36,952 bases of DNA from contig JALCBJ010000053.1 of NCBI GenBank assembly GCA_028066595.1, positions 1 through 36,952 on the forward strand, written 5' to 3'. A model generated the notes under the pieces. The model ran no database searches and was not told where the DNA came from. It saw nothing but the letters and a program-made list of their open reading frames with translations. Position 1 is the first letter of the stretch. Each line of letters opens with the position of its first letter. The stretch is from Thermoanaerobaculia bacterium. GTDB lineage: Bacteria > Acidobacteriota > Thermoanaerobaculia > Multivoradales > J023. The position numbers were made by a program, and so were the translations under genes. Positions 18,136 through 26,266 of this stretch are shown piece by piece.

Positions 18136-18153
18136 CTCGGCCTTCGGGCCGAG
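18136..18153 (+). repeat. hairpin with TTCG loop after receptor 1
   Basis: CTCGGCC and GGCCGAG form a 7-bp stem around TTCG, 25 nt after the stop codon. It stands just before the terminator and has the same loop, so it may stabilise the 3' end of the mRNA. Confidence 0.45.
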
Positions 18154-18166
18154 CGCGCCCGATAGG

Positions 18167-18199
18167 AAGCCGCCGGATTCGTCCGGCGGCTTTTCTTTT
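18167..18199 (+). terminator. intrinsic terminator of receptor 1
   Basis: AAGCCGCCGGA (18167-18177) pairs fully with TCCGGCGGCTT (18182-18192) around a TTCG loop, and TTTTCTTTT follows at 18191-18199. A textbook terminator, which separates the two receptor genes into two transcription units. Confidence 0.85.
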
Positions 18200-18520
18200 G
18201 GCTCGTCGTCCGTGAATCGGCCTGCTGTCTCCAACTTTCTGAATCCTCACCCAAGTCCTTGGAGCGATTCCACGCGGTGGGGAGTTGACCCCGGTTGGTC
18301 GTCGTCAAATTGCCGTCGCAACGAATCGACTCGTCGTCGCGATTTCGAGTCAGCTCGTCCCGGTGCGGCTACCGGATCGCACTGTTCGTCCCTGGGACCA
18401 GATGAGTGGCCGCGCCCTTGCAGTTCGAGGCGTCCAGTCATCATGCCCGGATCCGACCCGTACCAAGTCATCAGTCGTCGTGTTCGGGCACCTCGAAACT
18501 CCTGAAGGAGGAGACACCGA
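18200..18520 (+). other. intergenic region before the second receptor
   Basis: No gene is seen. It contains the shared palindrome at 18388-18398 and a CCCCGGTTG nonamer at 18289-18297 that also occurs at 14715-14723. No promoter is convincing. GGAGG lies at 18507-18511, before the ATG at 18521. Confidence 0.55.
18388..18398. promoter_or_regulatory. palindrome shared with the receptor 1 upstream region
   Basis: GTCCCTGGGAC, symmetrical around T18393, repeats the centre of the 17-nt palindrome at 14731-14747; the shared stretch extends to GTCCCTGGGACCA. It lies about 120 nt before the start of receptor 2. A shared regulator is the simplest idea. Confidence 0.4.
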
Positions 18521-21493
18521 ATGCTTCGATTCAACCTACGCACGATCGCCTTGACCGCGATCCTGTTGCTGTTGACTGCCGGCGTGGCCTATGGCCAGGC
18601 GCAGTCCGGCAACCTGTACGGACAGGTACTGGCCAACGATGGCTCGACCCTGCCCGGCGTCACCATCGCGGTCACCGGTGCCGCGACTCAGGTTCAGGTC
18701 ACCAACTCCCAGGGCGAGTTCCGGTTCCTCGGCCTGGCTCCAGGCTCCTACACCTTGCGGGCCGAGCTCGAGAGCTTTTCGACCCTCGAGTACGAGAACA
18801 TCCAGATCAACGTCGGCCGCAACACGACTCTGCAGCTCGACATGACGCAGGCCGTAGAGGAGACCATCACGGTGACCTCCGAGAGCCCCTTGCTGGACAG
18901 CCGCAAGATCACCACCGGCTCGACGGTCAATGCCCTCGAGCTAGAGAAGATCCCGACCTCACGCGATCCTTGGGCCATCCTGCAGACGGTCCCCGGTGTG
19001 CAGGTCGACCGCATCAACGTCGGTGGCAACGAGAGCGGCCAGCAGTCCAGCTACGTGGGTCCCGGCTCGAGCGGTGACGACGCCGTGTGGGCCGTGGACG
19101 GTGTGGTCATCACGGACATGGGCGCCATCGGCGCTTCGCCGAGCTACTACAACTTCGACGCGTTTCAGGAAATGAATGCTGCCACCGGCGGTTCCGACGC
19201 GACCCTGGCCACCGGCGGCGTGACGCTGAACATGGTGACCAAGCGCGGCGGCAACGAGTGGAAGGGCTCCGGCCGGTTCGTGCGGGCCGACGATGCCTGG
19301 CAGTCAGACCTCGACTTCGATGCCAACGAGCTCGGTCAGGACTTCGACGGCGACGGAGACACCGAAGCGCAGGATGCTTTCGCGCAGGGTAACCGCATCG
19401 TATCCGTAGACGACTACGGTCTCGAGGTCGGTGGCCCGATCGTCGAAGACAAGCTGTGGATCTGGGCCAACTATGGCGTTCAGGACGTCAAGCTGTTGAC
19501 CGTAGCTGACGTGTCCGACGACACCGAGCTCGAGACCTACGGTGCCAAGATCAACGCGCAGCCGTCGCAATCGAACTCCCTGGTGGGTTTCTACAACTTC
19601 GGTGACAAGGTGAAGAATGGCCGCAACGCCGGTCCGACCCGTCCGCAGCCGACCACCTGGAACCAGACCGGCCCGACCGACATCTACAAGCTGGAAGACA
19701 CTCACGTGTTCTCGTCGAGCTTCTTCCTCTCGGGCCTCGCCTCCTACGTCGGTGGTGGCTTTCAGCTCACGCCGCAGGGCGGTCTCGACGGACCGGAATC
19801 GGTTCTCGATCCTGACTTCGTGTGGCAGACCAACTTCCTGCACCACGAGACGGATCGGCCGCAAGAGCAGCTCAAGCTGGACGCTTCCTACTTCTTCGAC
19901 ACGGGCTCCGTGGGCCATGAGTTGAAGTTCGGCGTCGGCTACCGTGCGGTGGAGCTGACTTCGTTCTCCGTCTGGCCAGGCAACGGCATCCGTTTCGACT
20001 ACAACATCGCCAACTACGACACGCCCTACGAGATCGTGCAGATCACTCGGCCCCGCGCCGAGGACCTGGAGACCGACTACACCTCGATCTACGTTCAAGA
20101 CACGATCACCACTGGCAACCTGACGGCGAACATCGGCATCCGCTATGACAAGCAGGACGGACAACTGAACTCGGCTGATATTCCGGCGCTGCCGGGATTC
20201 GAGACCTTCCCGGATGGCCGGCCCCTGTTCCCGGCCGCCCCGACGGTCGCCGGCGACCAGGGTTTCGAGTGGGAGGACATCACGCCTCGGCTGGGTCTCA
20301 CCTACGCCGTAGGACCGGAGCGCAAGACTCTGTTGCGGGCCAGCCTGTCGCAGTTCGCTCAGCAGCTCGGCCAGGGTTTCACCACCCAGTTGTCGACGGC
20401 GACCTACTCCTACGCGTACTTCTACTACGAAGACACGAACGGTGACGGCATCACCCAGCCGAACGAGATCATCGACTTCAACGATGGCTTCTTGTTCTCG
20501 AACCGCTTCGATCCGTTCAACTCTCGGATCTTCAACCAGGTCGATCCCGACTTCGAGGCGCAGCTCACCGACGAGCTGATCCTCGGCGTCGAGCACGCGA
20601 TCCGTCCCGAGCTGGTGGTCGGTCTGACCGCCACCATGCGCAACATCGACAAGATCTCGCAGCAGGATCGTCTGGTGTGTGACGTGGCGCTAGGGACCGT
20701 AGACGACGAAGACAACTGCGATGGCCTCGCTCTGCGGGACGACGTGCGTAGCGACTACGTTGCGACGACCCGGACGGTAACCCGCCCCGACGGCTCGACC
20801 TACGAGCTGCCGATTTGGGACACCCGCGACGGAGTGCGTGACGACGGGGGCTTCTTGTTGAAGAACGGCGACCGTGAGCAGGACTATCTTGGCTTCACGG
20901 TGTCGGTGAACAAGCGCCTCGCCAACCGTTGGATGTTGCGCGGCAACTTCACGATCGCCGACTGGGAGTGGGACGTGCCCGCTGGCGCGCTCGACGATCC
21001 GAACAACTATCTCGGTGCCGGAACACGCGACGGAGACGTAGTGCTCCAGGGCTCCGGTACAGGCTCCGGTTCCAAGGGCGGTGTCTACATCAACTCCAAC
21101 TGGTCCTACAGCCTGACCACCATGTACCAGGTCGCCCCCGACCGCTCGTGGGGCTTCAACGTGGCCGGTAGCCTCAATGGCCGTGAGGGCTACGCGGTGC
21201 CGTACTTCTCGCGTGAGTTCGGTGTGTTCAACGACGCATCCTCGGTTCGCCTGGAGGCGGTCAACAGCGCGGACGAGTTCCGCTTGGACGACATCCATGT
21301 GCTCGACCTGCGTGTGGAGAAGGAGTTCAGCGTGAACGACTTCGCCTTCACGGTCGGCGCCGAGCTGTTCAACGTGTTCAACGAGTCGACGGTGCTACAG
21401 CGTCAGCATCGCTTGCGTCAGACCAACAGCGACCACGTGCAGGAGATCCTGAGCCCACGCGTGGCCCGTCTGTCGGTGCGTTTCACCTTCTGA
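18521..21493 (+). CDS. TonB-dependent receptor 2 with carboxypeptidase-regulatory-like domain
   Basis: The 990-residue paralog of the previous gene has the same layout: signal peptide ending AYGQA, regulatory-like domain (LPGVTIAVTG), TonB-box-like ETITVTSESP, plug, and a barrel ending LSVRFTF. An EF-hand-type loop (DTNGDGITQPNE) is at residues 638-649, exactly where receptor 1 has one. The main difference is in the barrel at about residues 690-790, where two predicted outer loops have unrelated sequence and different Cys spacing (LVCDVALG here, LVCGNGTSC there). This suggests a different ligand or different phage exposure. It has its own terminator and precedes the sulfatase-like operon. No TonB or ExbBD genes are in the window. 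Confidence 0.95.
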   Translation: MLRFNLRTIALTAILLLLTAGVAYGQAQSGNLYGQVLANDGSTLPGVTIAVTGAATQVQVTNSQGEFRFLGLAPGSYTLRAELESFSTLEYENIQINVGRNTTLQLDMTQAVEETITVTSESPLLDSRKITTGSTVNALELEKIPTSRDPWAILQTVPGVQVDRINVGGNESGQQSSYVGPGSSGDDAVWAVDGVVITDMGAIGASPSYYNFDAFQEMNAATGGSDATLATGGVTLNMVTKRGGNEWKGSGRFVRADDAWQSDLDFDANELGQDFDGDGDTEAQDAFAQGNRIVSVDDYGLEVGGPIVEDKLWIWANYGVQDVKLLTVADVSDDTELETYGAKINAQPSQSNSLVGFYNFGDKVKNGRNAGPTRPQPTTWNQTGPTDIYKLEDTHVFSSSFFLSGLASYVGGGFQLTPQGGLDGPESVLDPDFVWQTNFLHHETDRPQEQLKLDASYFFDTGSVGHELKFGVGYRAVELTSFSVWPGNGIRFDYNIANYDTPYEIVQITRPRAEDLETDYTSIYVQDTITTGNLTANIGIRYDKQDGQLNSADIPALPGFETFPDGRPLFPAAPTVAGDQGFEWEDITPRLGLTYAVGPERKTLLRASLSQFAQQLGQGFTTQLSTATYSYAYFYYEDTNGDGITQPNEIIDFNDGFLFSNRFDPFNSRIFNQVDPDFEAQLTDELILGVEHAIRPELVVGLTATMRNIDKISQQDRLVCDVALGTVDDEDNCDGLALRDDVRSDYVATTRTVTRPDGSTYELPIWDTRDGVRDDGGFLLKNGDREQDYLGFTVSVNKRLANRWMLRGNFTIADWEWDVPAGALDDPNNYLGAGTRDGDVVLQGSGTGSGSKGGVYINSNWSYSLTTMYQVAPDRSWGFNVAGSLNGREGYAVPYFSREFGVFNDASSVRLEAVNSADEFRLDDIHVLDLRVEKEFSVNDFAFTVGAELFNVFNESTVLQRQHRLRQTNSDHVQEILSPRVARLSVRFTF

Positions 21494-21537
21494 TCCAACA
21501 GATCTAGAAGGTAGGGGATGCCCCCTTTGTGGGGCCG

Positions 21538-21575
21538 AACGAGCCGCCGGTACGCCGGCGGCTCGTTTCGTTTCG
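21538..21575 (+). terminator. intrinsic terminator of receptor 2
   Basis: AACGAGCCGCCGG (21538-21550) pairs with CCGGCGGCTCGTT (21555-21567) around TACG, followed by TTTCGTTTCG. The stem shares the GCCGCCGG core with the terminator of receptor 1. The T-tract is interrupted, so efficiency may be lower. A small stem GCCCC/GGGGC at 21520-21535 precedes it. Confidence 0.75.
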
Positions 21576-21648
21576 AATAGCGGTTCGTAGGAGGGGCGGG
21601 TGGCGTCGGGCCAGGGCGCAGGCGCGATGCGATGGTCATCTCGACTGC

Positions 21649-21654
21649 TAGAGT
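21649..21654 (+). promoter_or_regulatory. possible extended -10 (TAGAGT, in TGCTAGAGT) for the sulfatase-like operon
   Basis: TGCTAGAGT at 21646-21654 lies 60 nt before ATG 21714 and matches the TGCTAnnnT pattern seen elsewhere. A -35 is not evident. If used, the start at 21600 could not be translated from this transcript, which supports ATG 21714. Confidence 0.3.
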
Positions 21655-21713
21655 CTAAGGCCGTGCCGCGTCCCGAGGGCGGCCGGAACGAGTCCCCGAC
21701 CCAGAAGCTTCCG

Positions 21714-23864
21714 ATGCACGAGACGCTACGCTCCCTCCTCCGCAGCCGCCAGTGGATCGTGTTTGGTCTCGTCGCCATCGCCCTCGCGGTTTGGTGGGCA
21801 GAGGCGCCCGTAGCCGAAAGCAAGCCTTCGGCGAAGGAGGCAGTCCCTACTGGGGAACGACCCGACGTCGTGTTGATCACACTCGACACGCTGCGTGCCG
21901 ACACGTTGGGGTTCGCCGGTCATCCTGGAGTCGAGACGCCGTTGCTCGATCGGCTGGCTCGGGAGGGTGCGGTGTTCCGGAGGGCTTACGCCCACAACGT
22001 GGTGACGCTGCCTTCCCATTCCAACATCCTGACTGGCCTGTATCCGCATCAGCACGGAGTGCGCGAAAACAGCGGGTTCGTGCTCGGCGAGAAGTTTCCG
22101 ACGCTGGCGACCCGTCTGCGTGATGCCGGCTATGCCACAGGGGCATTCATCGGCGCCTATCCGCTGGATTCCCGCTTCGGGCTGGATCGTGGTTTCGATA
22201 TCTACGACGATAGCTACAGCGTCGGGTTGGATCCGCGAAATCCTTCGTTCCCCGAGCGTCGGGGCGACGAGGTGGTGGCGTCGGCCTTGCGCTGGTGGCG
22301 GCAGGCGCAAGGCGCGCCGCGGTTTCTGTGGCTACATCTCTACGACCCCCATGCACCGTACGACCCACCGGAGCCGTGGCGATCGAAATACCGGAACAGG
22401 CCGTATCTCGGTGAGGTAGCTGCCACCGACGCGTTTCTCCGGCCGCTCGTCGAACCGATTCTCGATCGGGCCGCGGCGAGTTCGAAAGGCTCCGGAGCCG
22501 GCGCGCTGGTGGTGGTCACGTCGGACCATGGCGAGGGACTCGGAGAGCACGGCGAGACAACCCACGGGCTGTTCGTCTACGAGCCGACCTTGCGGGTGCC
22601 GCTGATCCTGTGGGGCGCAGGTGTCGAGCGCAGGGTGAGCGACTCTTGGGTCGGCCACATCGACATCGCGCCGACGATCTACGAGAGCGTGGGCTTGGTA
22701 GCACGAGAGCTTCCGGGCCGCTCGCTGCTGCGTGCTGTGAAGGACGCTCAGTCTCGCAGGCTCTACTTCGAAGCGCTCTCGGCCTTCTTCAATCGCGGCT
22801 GGGCTCCGCTGCGGGGCCTGGTCGGGGGTCGGTCGGATCGCGGCGAGAAGGCGATCGAGTTGCCGATCCCCGAGCTCTACGACCTACTCGGAGACCCGGG
22901 CGAGGCGAACAACCTCGCCGCTCCGGCAAGCGCTCGCTACCGAGAGATCGTAGGGATGTTGCCCACAGAGTCGTGGCCACCCACCCGAGGTGAGCTCGAT
23001 CGCGAAGAGATCGAGGCTCTGCGCGCGCTCGGCTACGTCACGGAGGAGGCGCCGCGTCGCGAGGCCTATACCGAGGCGGACGATCCCAAGCGTCTCATTC
23101 ACCTGGATCGCAAGTACCACGAGTCGGTCGATGCCTACCATCGCCGCGATCTCCAACGGGCAGAATCACTGACTCGGCAGATCCTCGCAGAGCGACCCGA
23201 CATGACCAATGCCTATGGCATCTTGGTGATGACGCTGCGGGAAGCGGGGCGCCCCGGAGAGGCCGTCGCGTTGCTGGAAGCTGCGGTGGCGGAGGGCCGC
23301 GCCAACGACGAGATGTTGCTGCACTTGGGCTCCACGTACGCCGAGCTGGGTCGGTCGCGGAAGGCGATCGAGGTTCTGGAGCCGTTGGCCCACGACGGAC
23401 ATCCGGCGATCCTCGCTACGCTCGGCATCGCGCACTCCGATGCTGGCGACCATCAGACCGGTAAGCGCATCCTGGAAGATCTGCTTGCGGACTCGCCGGA
23501 CGACACGCAAGCACACGAGAAGTACGGCGTGGTGCTCCTGCGCTTGCGCCAGCCGGCCGCGGCGCAGACGCATTTCGAACGTGCGCTGGAGCTGAATGAC
23601 GGGCTGTCCTTCAGCTGGAACAACTTGGGTGTGGCGCGGGCCTGGCAGGGTGACGAACGGGGTGCGCTGGTGGCGTGGCAGCGAGCGATCGCCCTCGACC
23701 CGAAACTCTTCGACGCGCTCTACAACCTGGGGATGACGGCCGCCAAGCTGGGGGAGAACGAGGTCGCGCGCAGCGCCCTCGCTCAGTACGTGGAATCTGC
23801 TCCGGTGGAACGGTTCGGGCCCGACGTGCAGCGGGCCCAGAGTATCTTGGACGCGCTGCCGTGA
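21714..23864 (+). CDS. membrane-anchored sulfatase-like (alkaline phosphatase superfamily) protein with C-terminal TPRs, copy 1
   Basis: The 716-residue protein has one N-terminal membrane segment (residues 14-28) and an exported alkaline-phosphatase-superfamily domain. Metal ligands are seen in ITLDTLRAD (Asp58) and TSDHGEGLGEHG. The nucleophile position of sulfatases, C/S-x-P-S-R, reads TLPSH here, with Thr98. So it is not a formylglycine sulfatase; phospho- or sulfo-transfer or hydrolysis through Thr is possible. From about residue 460 several TPRs follow. The start is uncertain: ATG 21714 gives a normal signal anchor, but GTG 21600, with AGGAGG 5 nt upstream, would add 38 residues. Its stop overlaps the next start as GTGA. 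First of three coupled genes. Confidence 0.88.
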   Translation: MHETLRSLLRSRQWIVFGLVAIALAVWWAEAPVAESKPSAKEAVPTGERPDVVLITLDTLRADTLGFAGHPGVETPLLDRLAREGAVFRRAYAHNVVTLPSHSNILTGLYPHQHGVRENSGFVLGEKFPTLATRLRDAGYATGAFIGAYPLDSRFGLDRGFDIYDDSYSVGLDPRNPSFPERRGDEVVASALRWWRQAQGAPRFLWLHLYDPHAPYDPPEPWRSKYRNRPYLGEVAATDAFLRPLVEPILDRAAASSKGSGAGALVVVTSDHGEGLGEHGETTHGLFVYEPTLRVPLILWGAGVERRVSDSWVGHIDIAPTIYESVGLVARELPGRSLLRAVKDAQSRRLYFEALSAFFNRGWAPLRGLVGGRSDRGEKAIELPIPELYDLLGDPGEANNLAAPASARYREIVGMLPTESWPPTRGELDREEIEALRALGYVTEEAPRREAYTEADDPKRLIHLDRKYHESVDAYHRRDLQRAESLTRQILAERPDMTNAYGILVMTLREAGRPGEAVALLEAAVAEGRANDEMLLHLGSTYAELGRSRKAIEVLEPLAHDGHPAILATLGIAHSDAGDHQTGKRILEDLLADSPDDTQAHEKYGVVLLRLRQPAAAQTHFERALELNDGLSFSWNNLGVARAWQGDERGALVAWQRAIALDPKLFDALYNLGMTAAKLGENEVARSALAQYVESAPVERFGPDVQRAQSILDALP

Positions 23865-26266
23865 CGCGGTGTCGCCGGCTGGCAGCGGTCGTGCGGATTG
23901 CTGGGCCTGTCGCGCTGGGGTGGAGCTTGCTTTCCTGTGCATCGGAGTCCGGATCCGGCCGGGTGGAAGATGCGTCCCACACGACTCCCCCACCCGTGGT
24001 GGTGATCTCCATCGACACGTTGCGGTCCGATCGACTGCCGGTCTATGGCTATGAGGGAGTCGAGACTCCGGCGCTCGACGAGTTCGCGCGTGATGCGGTG
24101 GTCTTCGAACGGGCCTATGCTCACTATCCGCTCACTCTGCCATCCCATGTCGCTTTGTTCTCCGGACGACTCCCCGCTGCTGCCGGAGTTCGCGACAACT
24201 CGCGGTATCGATTGCACGAGAGCGTGCGACCCTTTCTACCCGAGCTTTTGTCCGGGGCCGGATACGCCACGGCAGGCGCCGTATCGAGCTTCGTTTTGCG
24301 GGCCGATAGCGGAATGGCCCGCGGCTTCGACAGTTACTCCGATGTGCCGCTCCGAGCCCGATCGAACGAGGACGAGGCTCCGGTGAGTGGCGCGAATCAG
24401 CTGCCGGTCGGTGAGCGGTCGGGCGAAGAGACCTTGGCTCAGATCCTGCCCTGGCTACGGGAAAGAGACGACGAGCCGTTCTTCCTCTTCTTTCACATCT
24501 ACGAGCCGCATCTTCCGCACACCCCTCCGGAACCGTTCCGCGAACGGTGGGGCGATACGTACGAAGGTGAGATTGCAGTCGCCGATTCGGTGATCGGACG
24601 CCTGCTCGACGAGCTGCGCCAGCGCGGGGTCTACGAGGGCGCTTTGATCTTCGTGCTCTCGGATCATGGCGAGGAGTTTGGCGAGCACGGCGAAGAGGGC
24701 CATGGTCTGCTGCTCTATCGACAGTCCCTGCAAGTGCCGCTTCTGATGAAGCTACCCGCCGATGCAGGCAGTCAGCTCGCGGGTCGTAGACATCCTCATC
24801 CGGTGCAACTCGCCGATGTCTTGCCCACCGTCCTCGACGTCGTCGGCCTGGAGGGCGGGAACGACTTGGAAGGCGAGTCGCTACGGCGGATGGCGGATGG
24901 CTCCGTCGATCCGGCCGTGCTGGCGGATCGTCCGATCTTCAGCGAGACGCTGTACCCGAGGATCCACTATGGCTGGCACGAACTGACGTCGGTGGTCCAG
25001 GGCGATCTTCACCTGGTGGCTGGCCTTCGTGCCGAGCTGTTTCGCATCACGTCGGATCCGGAGGAAAAACAGGACATCTTGGCGAACGAGCGTCGCGCGT
25101 ATCGCGCCCTCGAGGAGCAGCGAATGCGACTGGCGACGCCCTTTGAGCCACCTGGCGGCGAGGAAGACGAGGAAACCCGCCGCCAGCTCGAGTCGTTGGG
25201 CTACCTGTCCTCTGCGGGTGGGCGATCAGGAGAACCGACCCGCGATCCTCGCGATGTAGTACCCGAAGTGGCTCCACGGCTGAAGCGGGCCGACGACGCG
25301 CTCAAGGCCGATAGCTTCGAAGAGGCCGAAGCTCTCTATCAGGAGCTACTGCAATTCGATGACGCGATGCCCGCGACCTGGAAGAACCTCGGCATCGCCC
25401 GCATGTCGCTGCGCGAGTTCGAGTCAGCGTTCGACGCACTCGCGCGGTCGCTGCAACTGGTGCACGATCCGCAGGTAGCGCGGATGGCGGGCAAGTGTCT
25501 GATCCAGCTAGGTCGTCTCGATGAGGCGGAGGAGCACCTGCGCTTGGCATGGTCCAGCGAAGGGGGCGCGGATTCCGACAGTGGATTCGATGGGGGCAGC
25601 GAGGAGACCCGGGATCTCCTGGTCGCTTTGAGCCTGGCTCGCGAGCGTCCGGACGAGGCTCTTTCCTGGGCCCGCGGGGGAGAGGGGCTGGAGGCCTTGC
25701 CCCCCGAAACCTTGCTGCAGCTGTCGAAGCAGTTGGGTGGAAACGAGGAGGTCACGGCGCTCGAGGTTCTGAGCATCTTGCACCGTACGGCACCCTCCGC
25801 CGCAGCCTGGAACGAGACGGCGAGATGGCACCTTTCGGCCGGGGATAAGGGTCCAGCGTCGGAGGCGTTGCAACAGGCGATGAAGCTGGAGCCGCGCAAC
25901 GCGGAGTCGCTGGAGTGGTTGGGCTTACTCGCACTCGAGCAGGGCCGAGCCGACGAGGCACGCCAGCTGCTGACGGAGAGTGTGGGCAAAGACTCGGGCC
26001 GCGACAACGCCTGGAATCTGTTGGCAGTCGCGCGATTCCAGGGCGGAGACACTCCGGGTGCCCTGGAGGCCTGGCAGCAGGCAGTGGAGCGCAATCCAGC
26101 TCACCTCGACGCGCTCTTCAATCTTGGTCTGACGGCAGCCCGCGTCGGTCGCCGGGACCTGGCTCTCCGTTCGCTTCGTGGTTTCGCCCGGGCCGCGGAA
26201 GCTGATCCGGCGCGTGCCGGGGACCTCGCGCGGGTCCAAGAAATGATCCGAGGACTCGGTGGATGA
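23861..26266 (+). CDS. sulfatase-like lipoprotein with C-terminal TPRs, copy 2
   Basis: The 801-residue protein starts at GTG 23861, overlapping the previous stop as GTGA; longer in-frame starts lie inside the previous gene. A lipoprotein signal with lipobox LLSC (Cys26) follows. The catalytic domain has ISIDTLRSD (Asp52), TLPSH with Thr92 in the nucleophile position, SDHGEEFGEHGEE with metal ligands, and LQVPLLMKLP. A C-terminal region from about residue 470 carries TPR-like helices (for example EAEALYQELLQ, WLGLLALEQGRADEA). Its order and spacing of motifs match copies 1 and 3. Asp at lipoprotein position +2 is absent (Ala, Ser follow Cys), which would favour sorting to the outer membrane if Lol rules apply. 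Confidence 0.88.
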   Translation: MTRCRRLAAVVRIAGPVALGWSLLSCASESGSGRVEDASHTTPPPVVVISIDTLRSDRLPVYGYEGVETPALDEFARDAVVFERAYAHYPLTLPSHVALFSGRLPAAAGVRDNSRYRLHESVRPFLPELLSGAGYATAGAVSSFVLRADSGMARGFDSYSDVPLRARSNEDEAPVSGANQLPVGERSGEETLAQILPWLRERDDEPFFLFFHIYEPHLPHTPPEPFRERWGDTYEGEIAVADSVIGRLLDELRQRGVYEGALIFVLSDHGEEFGEHGEEGHGLLLYRQSLQVPLLMKLPADAGSQLAGRRHPHPVQLADVLPTVLDVVGLEGGNDLEGESLRRMADGSVDPAVLADRPIFSETLYPRIHYGWHELTSVVQGDLHLVAGLRAELFRITSDPEEKQDILANERRAYRALEEQRMRLATPFEPPGGEEDEETRRQLESLGYLSSAGGRSGEPTRDPRDVVPEVAPRLKRADDALKADSFEEAEALYQELLQFDDAMPATWKNLGIARMSLREFESAFDALARSLQLVHDPQVARMAGKCLIQLGRLDEAEEHLRLAWSSEGGADSDSGFDGGSEETRDLLVALSLARERPDEALSWARGGEGLEALPPETLLQLSKQLGGNEEVTALEVLSILHRTAPSAAAWNETARWHLSAGDKGPASEALQQAMKLEPRNAESLEWLGLLALEQGRADEARQLLTESVGKDSGRDNAWNLLAVARFQGGDTPGALEAWQQAVERNPAHLDALFNLGLTAARVGRRDLALRSLRGFARAAEADPARAGDLARVQEMIRGLGG

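Larger units (their letters stand above)
15136..21493 (+). repeat. tandem duplication of a TonB-dependent receptor gene
   Basis: The genes at 15136-18111 (991 residues) and 18521-21493 (990 residues) are same-strand paralogs in head-to-tail order. In the plug region, 15472-15660 and 18857-19045 (189 nt each) differ at 11 positions by my count, all silent, so 63 residues are identical. Similarity is lower in the barrel, especially around residues 690-790. Confidence 0.9.

Noticed and set aside
19304-20596. Antisense frame of 430 codons inside receptor 2
   Set aside because: A similar shadow occurs in receptor 1, as expected from shared codon bias; no motif.
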